Source: Erpobdella octoculata
Lineage: Eukaryota; Annelida; Clitellata; Hirudinida; Erpobdellidae
Assembly: GCA_963978895.1 (NCBI GenBank)
Contig: OZ022242.1
Coordinates: forward strand, 6,786,299 to 6,850,298
DNA length: 64,000 nt
Reading direction: 5' to 3'
Part shown: positions 1 through 12,633 of the stretch, piece by piece
Layout of the letters: each line of letters begins with the position of its first letter
How positions within the stretch are numbered: the stretch's first letter is position 1
The notes under the pieces: model-generated
The model's database searches: none
The model's input: the letters and a program-made list of their open reading frames with translations, nothing else
Told to the model about the DNA's origin: nothing
Made by a program: the position numbers and the translations under genes

Positions 1-165
1 CCGTGTGCCCACTAAAACTTTGGGCTTTCGGCGGTCTCTCTGCCCCCCAAACCCAAAAATAATACACGGACCCTCGTTTCTCGCCACATAAACACTTCCC
101 AGAACATTCAAACAAGCATATCGTCCAATTTTTTGTTAGACAGTTACAGTTGTTTATCAATCCAG
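1..165 (+). repeat. LTR fragment related to the 39.1 kb LTR
   Basis: The first ~165 bases align by eye with the 3' half of the LTR at 39126-39687. Both share a GTGCCCAC block, a GGGCTTTCGG/GTGCTTTCGG block, an ACATAAACAC block, an ACATTCAAACA/ACACTCAAACA block and a final TAGACAGTTACAG-like block, in the same order and spacing. Divergence is substantial (perhaps 30%), so this is a different or older copy. The window edge cuts its 5' end and I cannot place its 3' end exactly. Confidence 0.6.
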
Positions 166-212
166 AAAAAAATCTTGCTTGCTTGCTTTAATATTTGCAA
201 ACCTTGAACGTG

Positions 213-275
213 AAAATTAACCAACTTTCCGTCATCCAATCGATCTGAAACTTGAAATATAAGCTCGTTTCTCAT
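213..275 (+). repeat. Dispersed ~60 bp motif, copy 1
   Basis: The core reads AATTAACCAACTTTCCGTCA, followed by TCCAATCGATCTGAAACTTG and AAATATAAGCTCG. Related copies occur at 11400-11465 (-), 28640-28670 (+), 28762-28812 (+) and 55360-55430 (-). They are probably fragments of an older transposon family; no end or coding capacity is visible. Confidence 0.55.
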
Positions 276-765
276 TCTATTAATTTAATAAAACTTTCTT
301 TAAAAAACGTTTTTATTTTGATTTAAAAAATGAATTATGTGTATTTCGAAGCAACAGCAATTCAAATATAATTGTATAAATATTTATATTTATACATTTT
401 TGCATTAAATGAAAAGAAAAATTTGCACCAAATGAAAAGCCGACAAATCTTGAAATATAAGGAATTTGTGAAAAAAATCTCGTTTTTTTACAGTTTGCTT
501 GTTTCTATATTTTTTCTTGATCTGCTTCTGTCATCTTCTGTTTCACTTCATCGCTCTCTACTTCACACGCTCAGAATGAAAGCTGAAAACACATCCAGTA
601 AACAAACAACGCGCATCATCACGTGGTACAAAGTTAACGACATCGTAAAAGTCACGAAAGCCTGGCTCCACCTTCGAAAGCCGCGGGATGCACCTCCCCC
701 TCTCCCCATCGTATCGTGTTTTATTATCATTATAAAAAAATATGACGCTGCTGTGGTCGAGCAGA

Positions 766-830
766 AAAGACCTTGACCTTGGGGTCAAGAAAACCTGACC
801 CCCTGAGCTTTATTGACCTTGGGTCTTCTT
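766..830. promoter_or_regulatory. Cluster of nuclear-receptor-like half-sites
   Basis: GACCTTGACCTTGGGGTCAA is followed closely by CTGACCCC and TTGACCTTGGG. TGACCTTG is the reverse of CAAGGTCA, the extended half-site bound by NR5A/ERR-type receptors. No gene start was found nearby, so function is speculative. Confidence 0.2.
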
Positions 831-1522
831 CAAAGTTCAACCAGATTTCTTTCAATTGAGCCCACAATCACTAATCACATCCATCTTTTTCGATTCGATG
901 TATTTATAAACAAAACTTGTCATCAAGTCTAGCCTATATAGTTGTAGCTGTTGAAGTTTTAACGCTTGTTGACTGTGGGTGATGTTTTATAGCTATTTTT
1001 GACAGCTTAGTGACAGTTATGATAAACATGAGAAGCTGTGTGCATGTGCTTGAACCTACCTCTGAGACGTATCATCACAAGAAGACGTATTAAATATACT
1101 TTCATCTGACGCTCTGTTGGACGAAATTATTCGGTGGAATGAACTTTTAAAGGAGTTAATATTAAACTTAACATTGGACGGGTGTGTCATGCTCGTGAAG
1201 TATTAAAAAAACTACTTTTGATAAAAGATTCGATGTTGCCGACAGACGGAGAAGAAGTTAAAAAGATGAAACGGGGAATACAGAAAAGGACAAAAAGAAA
1301 AGAGTGTAAGTGAGAAAAAAAGAAGAAAGATAATGAGAGAAATAGAAAAAATGTTAGAAAGAAAAAGAAAAAAGAAAGAGAGAGGTAGACAAGACAGAAG
1401 CAGCAGTATGTATTATGTTACATCTTCTTTCAGAGGTCAGACAAGAGCAGAGTTGCAGAGATGTAATTTGGTTTTAAACAAAAATAAAATGAAATTATTG
1501 AAATAATAAAAATAAGAAAATC

Positions 1523-2992
<1,470 letters not shown>

Positions 2993-4017
2993 AAAAAACG
3001 AGTTTTTTTAACACAAACTTTAATTTCACGTACAGTCGATTCAGAAATACAAAAAATGTTCAAATTTTTTTTTTTGAATTATGTATTGTCATCCAATATA
3101 AACCTATGCTGAAAGTTTCAGCTTCCTAGCTAGTAAAAAAAAGCTGGTTAAATTTTTCTTGCAAGATTTCCGTACAGAGAAAGCCACACACACACACACA
3201 CAAACAGAGATTGTAACCTCAATAAAAGTTTGTAAAAATGAAAATGAATGGGCTCAGTCTTAAAACACTTAGTGTAGAGGACTATAAACTATCATAAAAA
3301 AAAAAAAAAACCATTGGAGAAACTCCGCCTTGTTTTTGCAAGCCAGTCCCAAGCCTGGAGAAAGGAGGAGGAAAAAGTTAAAAGGATCAAATTATGATCC
3401 ACGACTGCAAGTACTTCGGTGCTTCTTACACACAGCCGTTTCAGTCTTAAAACACATGGTGTAAAGGACTATAAACTATTATAAAAAAAAAAAAAAAAAA
3501 AAATGAATGGGCCATGTGACTTGTGACAACTGTCACTCAGTACTATAATAAGCAAATTGCTAGTCTAGGCGTTTGGACCATGTAACTGATGGTAAAGTGG
3601 TAAATGAAATGTTTTTTTGAAACGAAGAGGAGGGTCCGAACCCCGAGAACCCTCCCCCTGTACCTGCCCCACCCAGTGCAATAATATATCACTTTAGCGA
3701 ATTTCAAGGCTCATGATGTAGAGCAATTTAGGGTTGTCCTCTAAAAAGCTAACTATATTTTCAATTAGTCAATTTTTACAAGCTTTTATTTAGGTTACAA
3801 TCTCTGTTTGTGTGTGTGTGTGTGTCTTTCTCTGTACGCAAATCTTGCAAATAAAATTTAACCAGCTTTTTGACTAGCTGGGAAGCTGAAATTTTTAGCA
3901 TAGCTTTATATTGGATGACAATACATGATTCAATTAAAAAAACTTAATTTGAACATCTTTCGTATTTCTAAATCGAGTGTATTTGAAATAAAAGTGTGTG
4001 TTGAAAAACTCGTTTTT
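2993..4017. mobile_element. Fold-back (long-TIR) element
   Basis: The arm at 2993-3240 is an imperfect inverted repeat of 3776-4017, ~240 bp each. Both arms begin at the outer edge with AAAAACGAGTTTTT. Both then carry a GTCATCCAATATAAA-type block, a GCTGAAA block, an AGCTGGTTAAATTT-type block and a CA/TG run next to AACAGAGATTGTAACCT. The loop (3241-3775) contains a SINE with its own target duplication. A single diverged arm lies at 47693-47812. No transposase is present, so it is non-autonomous and its superfamily is not assigned. Confidence 0.75.
3254..3499 (+). mobile_element. SINE-like retroelement (family S2) with target duplication
   Basis: It is flanked by identical 13-bp direct repeats AAAATGAATGGGC at 3241-3253 and 3500-3512 and ends in poly(A). 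The body (AACTCCGCCTT, AAGCCAGTCCCAAGCCTGGAG, CTTAAAACAC, GGACTATAAACTATTATAAA) recurs at 55805-55990 (+) and 60957-61122 (-). The left part (3254-3312) repeats the 3' tail once more, giving a tail dimer. It sits in the loop of the fold-back element, so it inserted later. Confidence 0.75.
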
Positions 4018-4039
4018 CCCTTACTTGTTACTGCGCAAC

Positions 4040-4185
<146 letters not shown>

Positions 4186-4360
4186 AGTATATGTATTATG
4201 TATTATGTATGTATGTATGTATGTGTGCCTTGATTCAGTCATCATATCACGCTGGTGGTTTGCCGTTTGAAATGATTGACAGAACGTGAAAAGTAATAAA
4301 GAATTGCAACGCCCTGTATCGATCTAAGAAGGATTGATTGAGTTTTCACCTTGCATTATA

Positions 4361-4610
4361 GCTTACCCGGTTCATGGTGTACTTACCTGGTTTATGGTGT
4401 ACTTACCTGGGTAATGGTGTACTTACCTGGTTCATGGTGTACTTACCTGGTTCATGGTGTACTTACCTGGGTAATGGTGTACTTACCTAGGTGATGGTGT
4501 ACTTACCTGGTTCATGGTGTACTTACCTGGTAATGGTGTACTTACCTGATTCATGGTGTACTTACCTGGTTCATGGTGTACTTACCTGATTCATGGTGTA
4601 CTTACCTAGC
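4361..4610. repeat. 20-bp minisatellite, unit ACTTACCTGGTTCATGGTGT
   Basis: About 12.5 tandem units of 20 bp (one of 19 bp). Twelve units keep ACTTACCT and ten keep ACTTACCTG. Variation is concentrated in the middle (GGTTCATG, GGGTAATG, GATTCATG). ACTTACCTG equals the 5' end of U1 snRNA, so the reverse strand carries a consensus 5' splice site, CAGGTAAGT, in each of these units. Confidence 0.95.
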
Positions 4611-5289
4611 GACCTGAACTTACACTCGGTACACGTGTATATACACTTGATATAATTACACTTTATGCTTATGCTCTTAACGATCTTATAAAGTTGTTTA
4701 ACGTTTAAATTACCTTGACCTTGAAACCCAGTTCTGATTAAAAAAATTATAAATTCTGAGTTCTGACAGCCTTGTCAAAGATCGCATTGGGACTCCTATC
4801 CGTGCATTATCTTAGTTTTTGCATAACACTATAACTATCACTCTGTTTGAAGTAGTAGATGGATCAAACTGCTAGTCGATAAAGTTACACCAAAGGACAG
4901 GACTCTGTGACAGATAAACGAAAAGAATGAGAACTACAATACATGATCCATCTGCTTACAACTGGAAAGTGAATGATGAATTGGAAAGTGAATGATTAAC
5001 TCATTTACAAGCTGAAGTTACAAAACAATGAGAGAATGAGAGACTGAATATGATTGACATGAGTCTGAAAAGTTATAGATGGAATGAATAACGAATATAT
5101 AATTCCATTACCTATATGGTGCCGTTGGTTTTAAATGAATTTTTTTACAAAGTAAAAGTAAGTAGAAAGATTAGGAAGTAAAAGATATTAAATTGAAAGT
5201 GAGAGAAAAAATATGAATTGAGAAGAAGACTGACATGATTTGTTTCGAAAAAGTTTTTCTCTAACAATACCGGCAAGAGGTAGGAACAG

Positions 5290-5290
<1 letters not shown>
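4611..5290. other. Unannotated stretch
   Basis: No coding, RNA or repeat feature recognised. Confidence 0.5.
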
Positions 5291-5364
<74 letters not shown>

Positions 5365-5425
5365 GAGACAGAAAGAGAGAGAGAGAGAGAGAAAGAGAGA
5401 AAGAGAAGAAAGGAGAGAGAGTTAT
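5291..5425. repeat. (GA)n microsatellite
   Basis: A GA dinucleotide tract, pure at 5293-5360 and interrupted afterwards. Long Arg/Glu or Ser/Leu frames across it are artefacts. Confidence 0.95.
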
Positions 5426-5957
5426 TAAAACAGCAAAAATGAAACACGCACCACAATGAAGACCAGTGTCTTCAAAGATACGTCAATCAAGCACTTATGT
5501 ATTCAAAAATATCAATACCCGTCAAATCTACATTGTAATACCGTCTCTATCCATACACTTAAGAACGTGATAACACTCATAGATAGATACCTCACAACAT
5601 AGCATACAACGTCGTGATCTTGTGAATACCCCGCGAGGTATTCGATGCGAGATCGATACTAGCGGTGTATTGACAGACAGCAAGCAGTACCGATTAATGT
5701 TGCGGTATGCAGTGTATGCATGGTACCGAGTGCGGTAGGTAAGCGAGTTATAATAGAAAGTGTATTAGAAAGTTGATTATAGGTTGTTTTAAATGCTTTC
5801 TTTGCTTTTCGTGTGACGTGTCACTCTACCCCTGAGTTATGGTGCAGTGCAAGGTATTCTTTCTCTATTCTATTCTACTCTATTCTATTCTATTCCATTC
5901 TATTCTATTTCACTCCGTTGTTACAATTGTTTTACGGAATTTAATTATTTGTTTGTT

Positions 5958-5959
<2 letters not shown>

Positions 5960-6034
<75 letters not shown>
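5960..6034. repeat. (CT)n microsatellite
   Basis: A CT dinucleotide tract of ~37 units. It is preceded at 5863-5910 by TATTC pentamer repeats. Confidence 0.95.
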
Positions 6035-6037
<3 letters not shown>

Positions 6038-6284
6038 TTATGTCACTTTAATAATATACTTTTCTTTAATTACTACGGTCCAATGGAGATGCAATAATTA
6101 ACCATTCTCTTACAAGTCCTTTCATACATATACGTGTATTTATGTACGGCACTAAAAACCCAGCCCAATGTAACAAGACGACTTTATACGAGCCAAGTTA
6201 ACCGCGATTAGTAAAACATAACTTTAATAACGACAGTTGAAATCGAATAAAGTTGACAACCCTATCTTACTACCCTCCCCCAGC

Positions 6285-6483
6285 AACGTTATCATCATCA
6301 CCATCATCACAACGAAAACTACCCTCATCATCCCCGCCACCACCACTACCACCACAACAACTACCATCATCACCACCACAACAACTACCATCATCACCAC
6401 AACAACAACTACCATCATCACCACCACAACAACTACCATCATCAACACCACAACAACTACCATCATCACCACCACCACCGCCA
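6285..6483. repeat. ATC/ACC/AAC trinucleotide-rich tract
   Basis: Imperfect triplet arrays of CAT CAC and ACA ACT type, continuing as near-repeats to the gap at 6567. All three forward frames are open as poly-Thr/Ile or Pro/Ser, which is typical of triplet repeats and does not show a gene. Confidence 0.8.
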
Positions 6484-6566
6484 TGGGCACAACCCCATCT
6501 AAGACCTCAAGCACCACAACTGCCACGGTATCGTCGACGACAATCAAAAAGACAACGTCATCGCTA

Positions 6567-6766
6567 NNNNNNNNNNNNNNNNNNNNNNNNNNNNNNNNNN
6601 NNNNNNNNNNNNNNNNNNNNNNNNNNNNNNNNNNNNNNNNNNNNNNNNNNNNNNNNNNNNNNNNNNNNNNNNNNNNNNNNNNNNNNNNNNNNNNNNNNNN
6701 NNNNNNNNNNNNNNNNNNNNNNNNNNNNNNNNNNNNNNNNNNNNNNNNNNNNNNNNNNNNNNNNNN
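6567..6766. other. Assembly gap (200 N)
   Basis: Exactly 200 N. The 10-mer GTCATCGCTA lies directly on both sides (6557-6566 and 6767-6776), so the two contig ends may overlap and the real gap may be small or negative. Confidence 0.98.
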
Positions 6767-7081
6767 GTCATCGCTATCGACGGCGACGTTGACAATAAGA
6801 GGAAAAACAATATGGCGCCTCGGATTGTAGTAGCACAGCGGGTAGTGGTACCTGGCCGTCTCACGGTTCGCACTCGCCTAATTTGGCGAGTTCTCGACCG
6901 AGTAAGTGGTTTACTGGGTGGGTGAGGAGATGAGGACAGTGCCTGAGGGTATGAGTGAGCGGGTGTTGGAGTGCATGAGTGAAGAGTGCACGGATGAGTG
7001 AGGAGTGCATCGATGGCTGAAAAATGAGTAATATAAAACAAAAACGCGAATGAATGAAAAAAGTCACTAAAATAAATAAGA

Positions 7082-7206
7082 AGGAAGGGAGAGAGAGAAA
7101 GAAAGAGAGAGAGGGAAGAAGAGAGAGGGAAAGAGAGAGGGAAAGAGAGAGAAAGAGAGGGGAGAGAAAGAGAAAGAGAGGGAAGAGAGAGAGAGGGAGG
7201 CAGAGG
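7082..7206. repeat. GA-rich low-complexity tract
   Basis: Imperfect GAGA/GGAA purine tract with no unit structure beyond dinucleotide and tetranucleotide slippage. Confidence 0.85.
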
Positions 7207-7329
7207 CGCCTAAGTGATTGGATGGACGATTACAAGACACGCATACTTACAGAAGAGACTTGTCGTCCTCTCGCAAGGTGCTATGCGGAACACCTTTGCA
7301 GACGATTGCAATTTTAAAGGTACCTGTAT

Positions 7330-7860
7330 TGTCTGGCAAGGTGAATAATTTGTTTTTGCTTTTTATCTCTTTATATCACTTTCCTCCTTCTTAATTTCTT
7401 TTCTTTTAGCGGCCTCAATTTCCACTATCCCTTAACATCTGAAAGTTAAATTTTCTTTACAATCTTCACATTCTTTTTCTAGTTGTAACCCCACCCACCC
7501 TTTCTCTTTCTATATCTTTTTCTCTTTTTTCTATCTGTCTGTCTGTCTCACTTTCTCTGTCTCTGGCTCTCTTTGTCTCTATCTCTATCTCTCTGTTTTT
7601 TCTCTCTCATATCTTTATTTTTACCTTTTTTTCCTTTTTCTAGTCCTGATAGATTTTAGATTATTTATTTGCTTAATTTTTGTTTTTTACCCATCTGCAT
7701 TGATTAAAAGTATATTTCTCTTTGTCCCTTCATCTGCTTGATGGGACAAATCATAGATCAACAAGATAACAATCTCTCATTATTTTATATTTGAAATCTA
7801 GCACGATCAGACACACAGTGGCACACAGATCCACGTACAGAACAAGTGCGCATTAAGTGG
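7330..7860. other. Pyrimidine-rich intergenic stretch
   Basis: T/C-rich low-complexity sequence (7430-7640) and AT-rich sequence. No gene seen. Confidence 0.5.
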
Positions 7861-7862
7861 CA

Positions 7863-7863
<1 letters not shown>

Positions 7864-7896
<33 letters not shown>
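7864..7896. repeat. (CA)n microsatellite
   Basis: About 16 CA units. Confidence 0.9.
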
Positions 7897-7897
<1 letters not shown>

Positions 7898-8040
7898 TCA
7901 TTCACATGTCAATGCACGGTTACAAGTGGTACCCAAGCAGTGCAACCATAAATCAATGCCGTATAACACAGAACCGATCAATAAGAGAAAAAAAGATGAA
8001 GATGATGAAGATGAAGATGATGGATGGATGCTATGATGCT

Positions 8041-8274
8041 ATGATTCAAAATTCAGAAAAATCTAACTCAATCAATGTCGTCAGCGCTGTTTGGTACTGT
8101 TTGTTATTGAGCACGGTGTTCGGACATGTTGGCATGTTCACTGTGATGTATTTGATAGGTGACCGAGGCAGTGGCGCCAGCGTTCTCGTGATAGGTGTGA
8201 TTTATACATTTACGTGGTTTGCTGTCGTGTCGTGTTTATCCGAGATAGTGTTGTCGTGTAATTTGCTATGGTGA
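8041..8274 (+). CDS. Possible small two-pass membrane protein (weak)
   Basis: A 77-codon frame starts at ATG 8041. The upstream in-frame extension runs through a CA repeat and is not credible. After ~15 polar residues it is hydrophobic, with two possible membrane segments (about residues 15-36 and 42-72) separated by a GDRGSGAS loop. AATAAA-like signals follow at 8300-8315. There is no family resemblance, splice evidence or conserved motif. A chance open frame is at least as likely as a gene. Confidence 0.15.
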   Translation: MIQNSEKSNSINVVSAVWYCLLLSTVFGHVGMFTVMYLIGDRGSGASVLVIGVIYTFTWFAVVSCLSEIVLSCNLLW

Positions 8275-8279
8275 CGTTA

Positions 8280-9077
8280 GAAGGCTTGGCTTGAAACCGA
8301 ATAAACCGAATAAAGGATATTAGAAACACTGGGAAATAAAATGACCCGGAAGCCCATTATTCCACAGCTACGTTACGTAAAGGGATACGTACCACGTGGT
8401 GTGTCACAAATAAAAAAATTTAAATTCATACTCATTTCTCCTTAGATAAAGTTAATTAAGTTAGAAGAAACATCAATCCTCCAGCCTACCGACCCCGGCC
8501 AGGCTTCGCACTGCACCTCTCCTAGAGCATCGACCTTTTGTAAAGAAAGGCCATTCTTCATGAACTGTCACGAAAGTCTATAACGACAAAAAGTACGATT
8601 TCAGATAAAGTTTAAATTTACAAACTCTATCTGAAAAACTAAACTTTTCCGTAACATGGTCAAATGATGGTTTTTTTTTGTTTTATCGAACTGTCAGATA
8701 TTAAACAAAGAATGTTTCCTTCTCTTCCATTATTAAATGTGGTAATTAGACATTGTGAATGCTCTACCTCCAATATAAAAAAAATTTGATGCTTTGGATC
8801 GAACCTGGTTCAACGAAATAAAAATCACTACATTTTATGCCATAAAATTTCGTAAAAGGTAGCTTTAAAAAATGTATATTTTGTGTCTTTGGTTATTTTC
8901 GCGTCAGTTAATGATAATAATGATATCTCTACTAACTTCACTTGTTATTTTCTTTATCATCGTTTTTTATATAGACCTTTAAAAAATAATATAAAATAAA
9001 ATTTGTGCATTAATGGTTAATGTTTGATCGTAATCGGATAACCTCTTCCATAATAACGTTTTGGATTTTTACTGAAA
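8280..9077. other. Unannotated AT-rich stretch
   Basis: No gene, RNA or repeat recognised. Confidence 0.5.
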
Positions 9078-9079
9078 GT

Positions 9080-9116
9080 GTACAATTGCGTAATAACTTT
9101 TATTACGCAATTGTAC
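9080..9116. repeat. Perfect 17-bp-stem palindrome
   Basis: GTACAATTGCGTAATAA is followed by a 3-nt loop (CTT) and its exact reverse complement. The first 29 bases of the block beginning at 9078 recur exactly at 9706-9734, where the second arm is replaced by unrelated sequence. The two copies bracket the CATA array, like two ends of one insertion. Confidence 0.9.
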
Positions 9117-9135
9117 GCTTTATAAGAAATTGCTA

Positions 9136-9591
9136 ACATACATACATACATACATACATACATACATACATACATACATACATACATACATACATACATA
9201 CATACATACATACATACATACATACATACATACATACATACATACATACATACATACATACATACATACATACATACATACATACATACATACATACATA
9301 CATACATACATACATACATACATACATACATACATACATACATACATACATACATACATACATACATACATACATACATACATACATACATACATACATA
9401 CATACATACATACATACATACATACATACATACATACATACATACATACATACATACATACATACATACATACATACATACATACATACATACATACATA
9501 CATACATACATACATACATACATACATACATACATACATACATACATACATACATACATACATACATACATACATACATACATACATACAT
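9136..9591. repeat. (CATA)n microsatellite, ~455 bp
   Basis: A near-perfect tetranucleotide array of ~113 units. The long MYVC/TYIH frames on both strands are artefacts. Confidence 0.98.
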
Positions 9592-9705
9592 CGGAAATTA
9601 TGTATGTACTAGAGATAGCCCGTCAAAAATGACGGATTTCTTTAAATCTCATTATATATTATTTTTCAATTGCAGCGCCACCTCTTTTGATCTTTAGGAC
9701 TGACA

Positions 9706-9734
9706 GTGTACAATTGCGTAATAACTTTTATTAC
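9706..9734. repeat. Second copy of the palindrome's 29-bp left part
   Basis: Identical to 9078-9106. It is preceded in both places by ACTGA(A/C)A, giving a direct repeat 628 bp apart. Confidence 0.9.
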
Positions 9735-10019
9735 ACGCCTGCGCACACCAATTTTGAACTGCTGACTGCTGACCACCGCGGTCGCCGCGTTTTGCGAAAT
9801 TGCTAGCAGTCGGTGTCAACCTGTCGAGGGCTTGCAATGTCATGTCATAGTATATCGTACCATAACTGTGATGTTACATCACACACAAACATGCATTTCT
9901 GCCTTCTTCTTCTGCTTAACATCAAATCATTTAAGTTCTTAGTTTTGAGTTTTCGTGTACTAATAACTTCAAGACAAGTTTGTTTTAAGCTTAGGCTTAA
10001 CGACGACGGCTACAATGAC

Positions 10020-10195
10020 ATACAATTTCAGTAACTACAACCACCACCAGTACTACCACAACTTGTGTAACTTCAGCCACCACTACTACCACAACTTTTA
10101 TAACTACAATCACCTCTACTTCTACAACGTTCGTGACCACAACCACCACAACCACCACAACCACCACCAACAACCACTACGACCTACACTGCCAT
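10020..10195. repeat. ACC/ACA/ACT triplet-rich tract
   Basis: Imperfect triplets similar in composition to 6285-6483. One frame reads as Thr-rich, but no start, splice site or domain supports a gene. Confidence 0.6.
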
Positions 10196-10199
10196 TTGT

Positions 10200-10855
10200 T
10201 TGAAGCACTCGTCTTATTTGTTTATTCTCGGATAATTACAGATTAGTTGACGCGCTTCGTCGCAAAAGGTTCGTGACAGTTTCATTCCTTCTTCCTCCCT
10301 TTCCCTCGCTCTGTGTCTACTTCTCTTCGTGTCTCCGCGTAGTAAACACGTACTATGTGGTATTAGAAGCGGCTGCTACGGCCGCACGTGCTGTCGTTTA
10401 ACTTTGTCGCCGTTGTGGTAGTTAATTACGGCGCTGTAGATGTCGTGTTCGGGCTTCTGTCATGTTGGGGCAAACTCTATTAAGAAAATTATACCCCTCA
10501 AGAAAGAAAGGAAAAAGAAGGCATAGAAGAATAAAATAGATAGAGAGAAAAAGAGAAAGAGATGGATGGAGAAATAGAGAGAGGAGAGAGATAGTCAAAG
10601 GTAAGAGAAAGAAATATGAAAAAACAGAAAAGGAGAGACCCCTTTCCCCTTTCACCTCTACACGCCAACAGGTAATACGACACTAGTACTTTTCCGAAAG
10701 AGGGCGCCAGTGAAAGAAAAAGAATTAAGAGAAAGGTTTTTTTTCACTTCTTTATTAATCGATTTATTTTTTTTTCTATTTTGATCTCTAAATGAGTATT
10801 TACACGGAATAATAGTGTACTAGTCTTTGAGCTCACTGCTATAATTTATACACTA
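10200..10855. other. Unannotated stretch
   Basis: Contains purine-rich sequence at 10500-10640. Nothing recognised. Confidence 0.4.
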
Positions 10856-10857
10856 CT

Positions 10858-10872
10858 CTTTCTCTCTATCTT

Positions 10873-10927
<55 letters not shown>

Positions 10928-10965
10928 TCTCTCTCTCCCTCCCCCCTCTCTCTCTCTCTCACGCA
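10858..10965. repeat. (CT)n-rich low-complexity tract
   Basis: Interrupted CT dinucleotides with a T run at 10919-10928. Confidence 0.9.
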
Positions 10966-11987
10966 CACACAAGATATATACTACATTTTAATAATTATTA
11001 ACGAGCAACCAGCAGCTATGTATAAGAAATAAATAAACCATAAAATGTTTAATTTGAGAACTACAGAGTAAAATCGAAGTAGTTGTGGTCAGGAAGTTTT
11101 TTTGAACTTAAATTATCAAACTAACTAGGAATTACCTGGCAAAATGACGAACAAATTTTTATGCCAAGATAAATTTTTGCTTATTTTATAATACCAAAAA
11201 TAATTCCACTGCAGATAAATGACAGAACTGCAAACTGCAGAATCTTTTAAATATAATAAAAAAATTACAGAACCAAAATTTCTCAAATCTCTTCTGATTT
11301 GATGTTGCTTTTGGTAGAGCTTATTTAAGAATGGTTTTAGAATAACAAATTTTGAAAAAGTTCAGAATTTAATATACAACACACTGTTATAAGGAGCGAG
11401 TCTATAATAGTCTATATTTCAAGTTTCAGCTTGGTTGTATGACGGAAACTTGTTAATTGTCACTTCCAAAATTAGTCTACAAGCATGACGCAAATTTCAA
11501 CAGACATAAGACATTTTGCATTTTGAAAATATTTTGAAAACCTGTTTAAATTTGTGTTCAAAATTGTTCAGCTGAGAAAACGAATAAGTAATTTATGTTA
11601 ATGTTTAGCACAACTGGAAAACGTGGACACATTTCGATGGAGTGCATCGAACAACTTTGAATTCACATATCTTTTCTTTATTTTTCCGCTTCTAAATTTT
11701 CAACTGTGACGTTTTAAGGATAACAAAAAAACATTACTAAAACTTACAAAAAAATTCATTTAAACCTTTAAAGTGGGTTTACGTTCCTTCAAAGCTACTG
11801 ACTTTCTACATTTATGTCCGTCTAAACAAACTGACCAAGCAGACCACGTCAACCAGGATCCATGCCGTGAATACATGAGGAAATCTGGGCTGCTTAGTTT
11901 TTCTGGACTCAGTGGCGGGATGGCAAACTCGTTGCAAATTCAGGAGTTTAAGCACTGCTCTGGAGTTGGAGGTTGGAAAAGTTATCA
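10966..11987. other. Unannotated AT-rich stretch
   Basis: No gene recognised. A reverse-strand copy of the dispersed ~60 bp motif is at 11400-11465. Confidence 0.5.
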
Positions 11988-12101
11988 GCAAGCTGGGCAA
12001 GCTGGGCAAGCTGGGCAAGCTAGGCAAGCTGGGCAAGCTGGGCAAGCTGGGCAAGCTGGGCAAGCTGGGCAAGCTGGGCAAGCTGAGCAAGCTGGGCAAA
12101 C
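11988..12101. repeat. 9-bp minisatellite, unit CAAGCTGGG
   Basis: About 12 nearly perfect 9-bp units (single variants CAAGCTAGG and CAAGCTGAG). Because the unit is a multiple of three, all frames stay open: QAG and KLG repeats on + and SLP on -. A 138-codon frame starting at 11773 spans it but has no homology or gene context. Confidence 0.95.
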
Positions 12102-12633
12102 AATTCTTCACTCAGTGTTTCATCCAGACATTTTAGAAAAAGAATTTTTCAAATTTCCCAAAAACAAGAAGAAATCTTTTCATGCTTAGAGCTTGAAATT
12201 GAGTAAAAATTAAAAAATATTTTTTAAAAAGCCAAAAGTTAAAGAAATGTGTAAAAATATTGTTAATGGGAATGTTTTACAAATATGTTCTCAATCATAA
12301 AATCAATGTTCTGTTTGCCAAAAAATCATTTCCACAATGCTTAAATTATAAATTGTGCCTAACATAGATGAACTTTTGTAAAACCTGAATAGTCCATATG
12401 GAAATGTACAGTGGATGGTGTAGCCTGGGATTTATCTATTCATGGTGGGCAAACCAAACTCGTTGCCCCCATATTTGTGTGTACAGTTTTTTTTAAATAG
12501 TTGTTAATCGGGAGCGGAATTACTGTGGGAGTATAAAATTATGTTTTTTTCAAGATATTATTTGAACATTTGTTCACCCCTATAACAGTTTTGTCATTCA
12601 ACAAAAACTGTTGCTTGAGGCGGATCACTCCTT

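Larger units (their letters stand above)
166..1522. other. Unannotated AT-rich stretch
   Basis: No exon-like sequence was recognised. It holds one copy of a dispersed ~60 bp motif at 213-275 (see separate entry), a cluster of TGACCTTG boxes at 766-830, and purine-rich sequence at 1290-1390. Confidence 0.5.

Noticed and set aside
6237..6830. Poly-Thr/Pro frames running into the gap
   Set aside because: Triplet repeat composition keeps all frames open; the frame crosses N bases.
9017..9612. Long MYVC and TYIH open frames on both strands
   Set aside because: Generated by the CATA tetranucleotide array; no non-repeat coding sequence.
11773..12189. 138-codon frame with QAG repeats
   Set aside because: Open mainly because of the 9-bp minisatellite; no homology or splice context.
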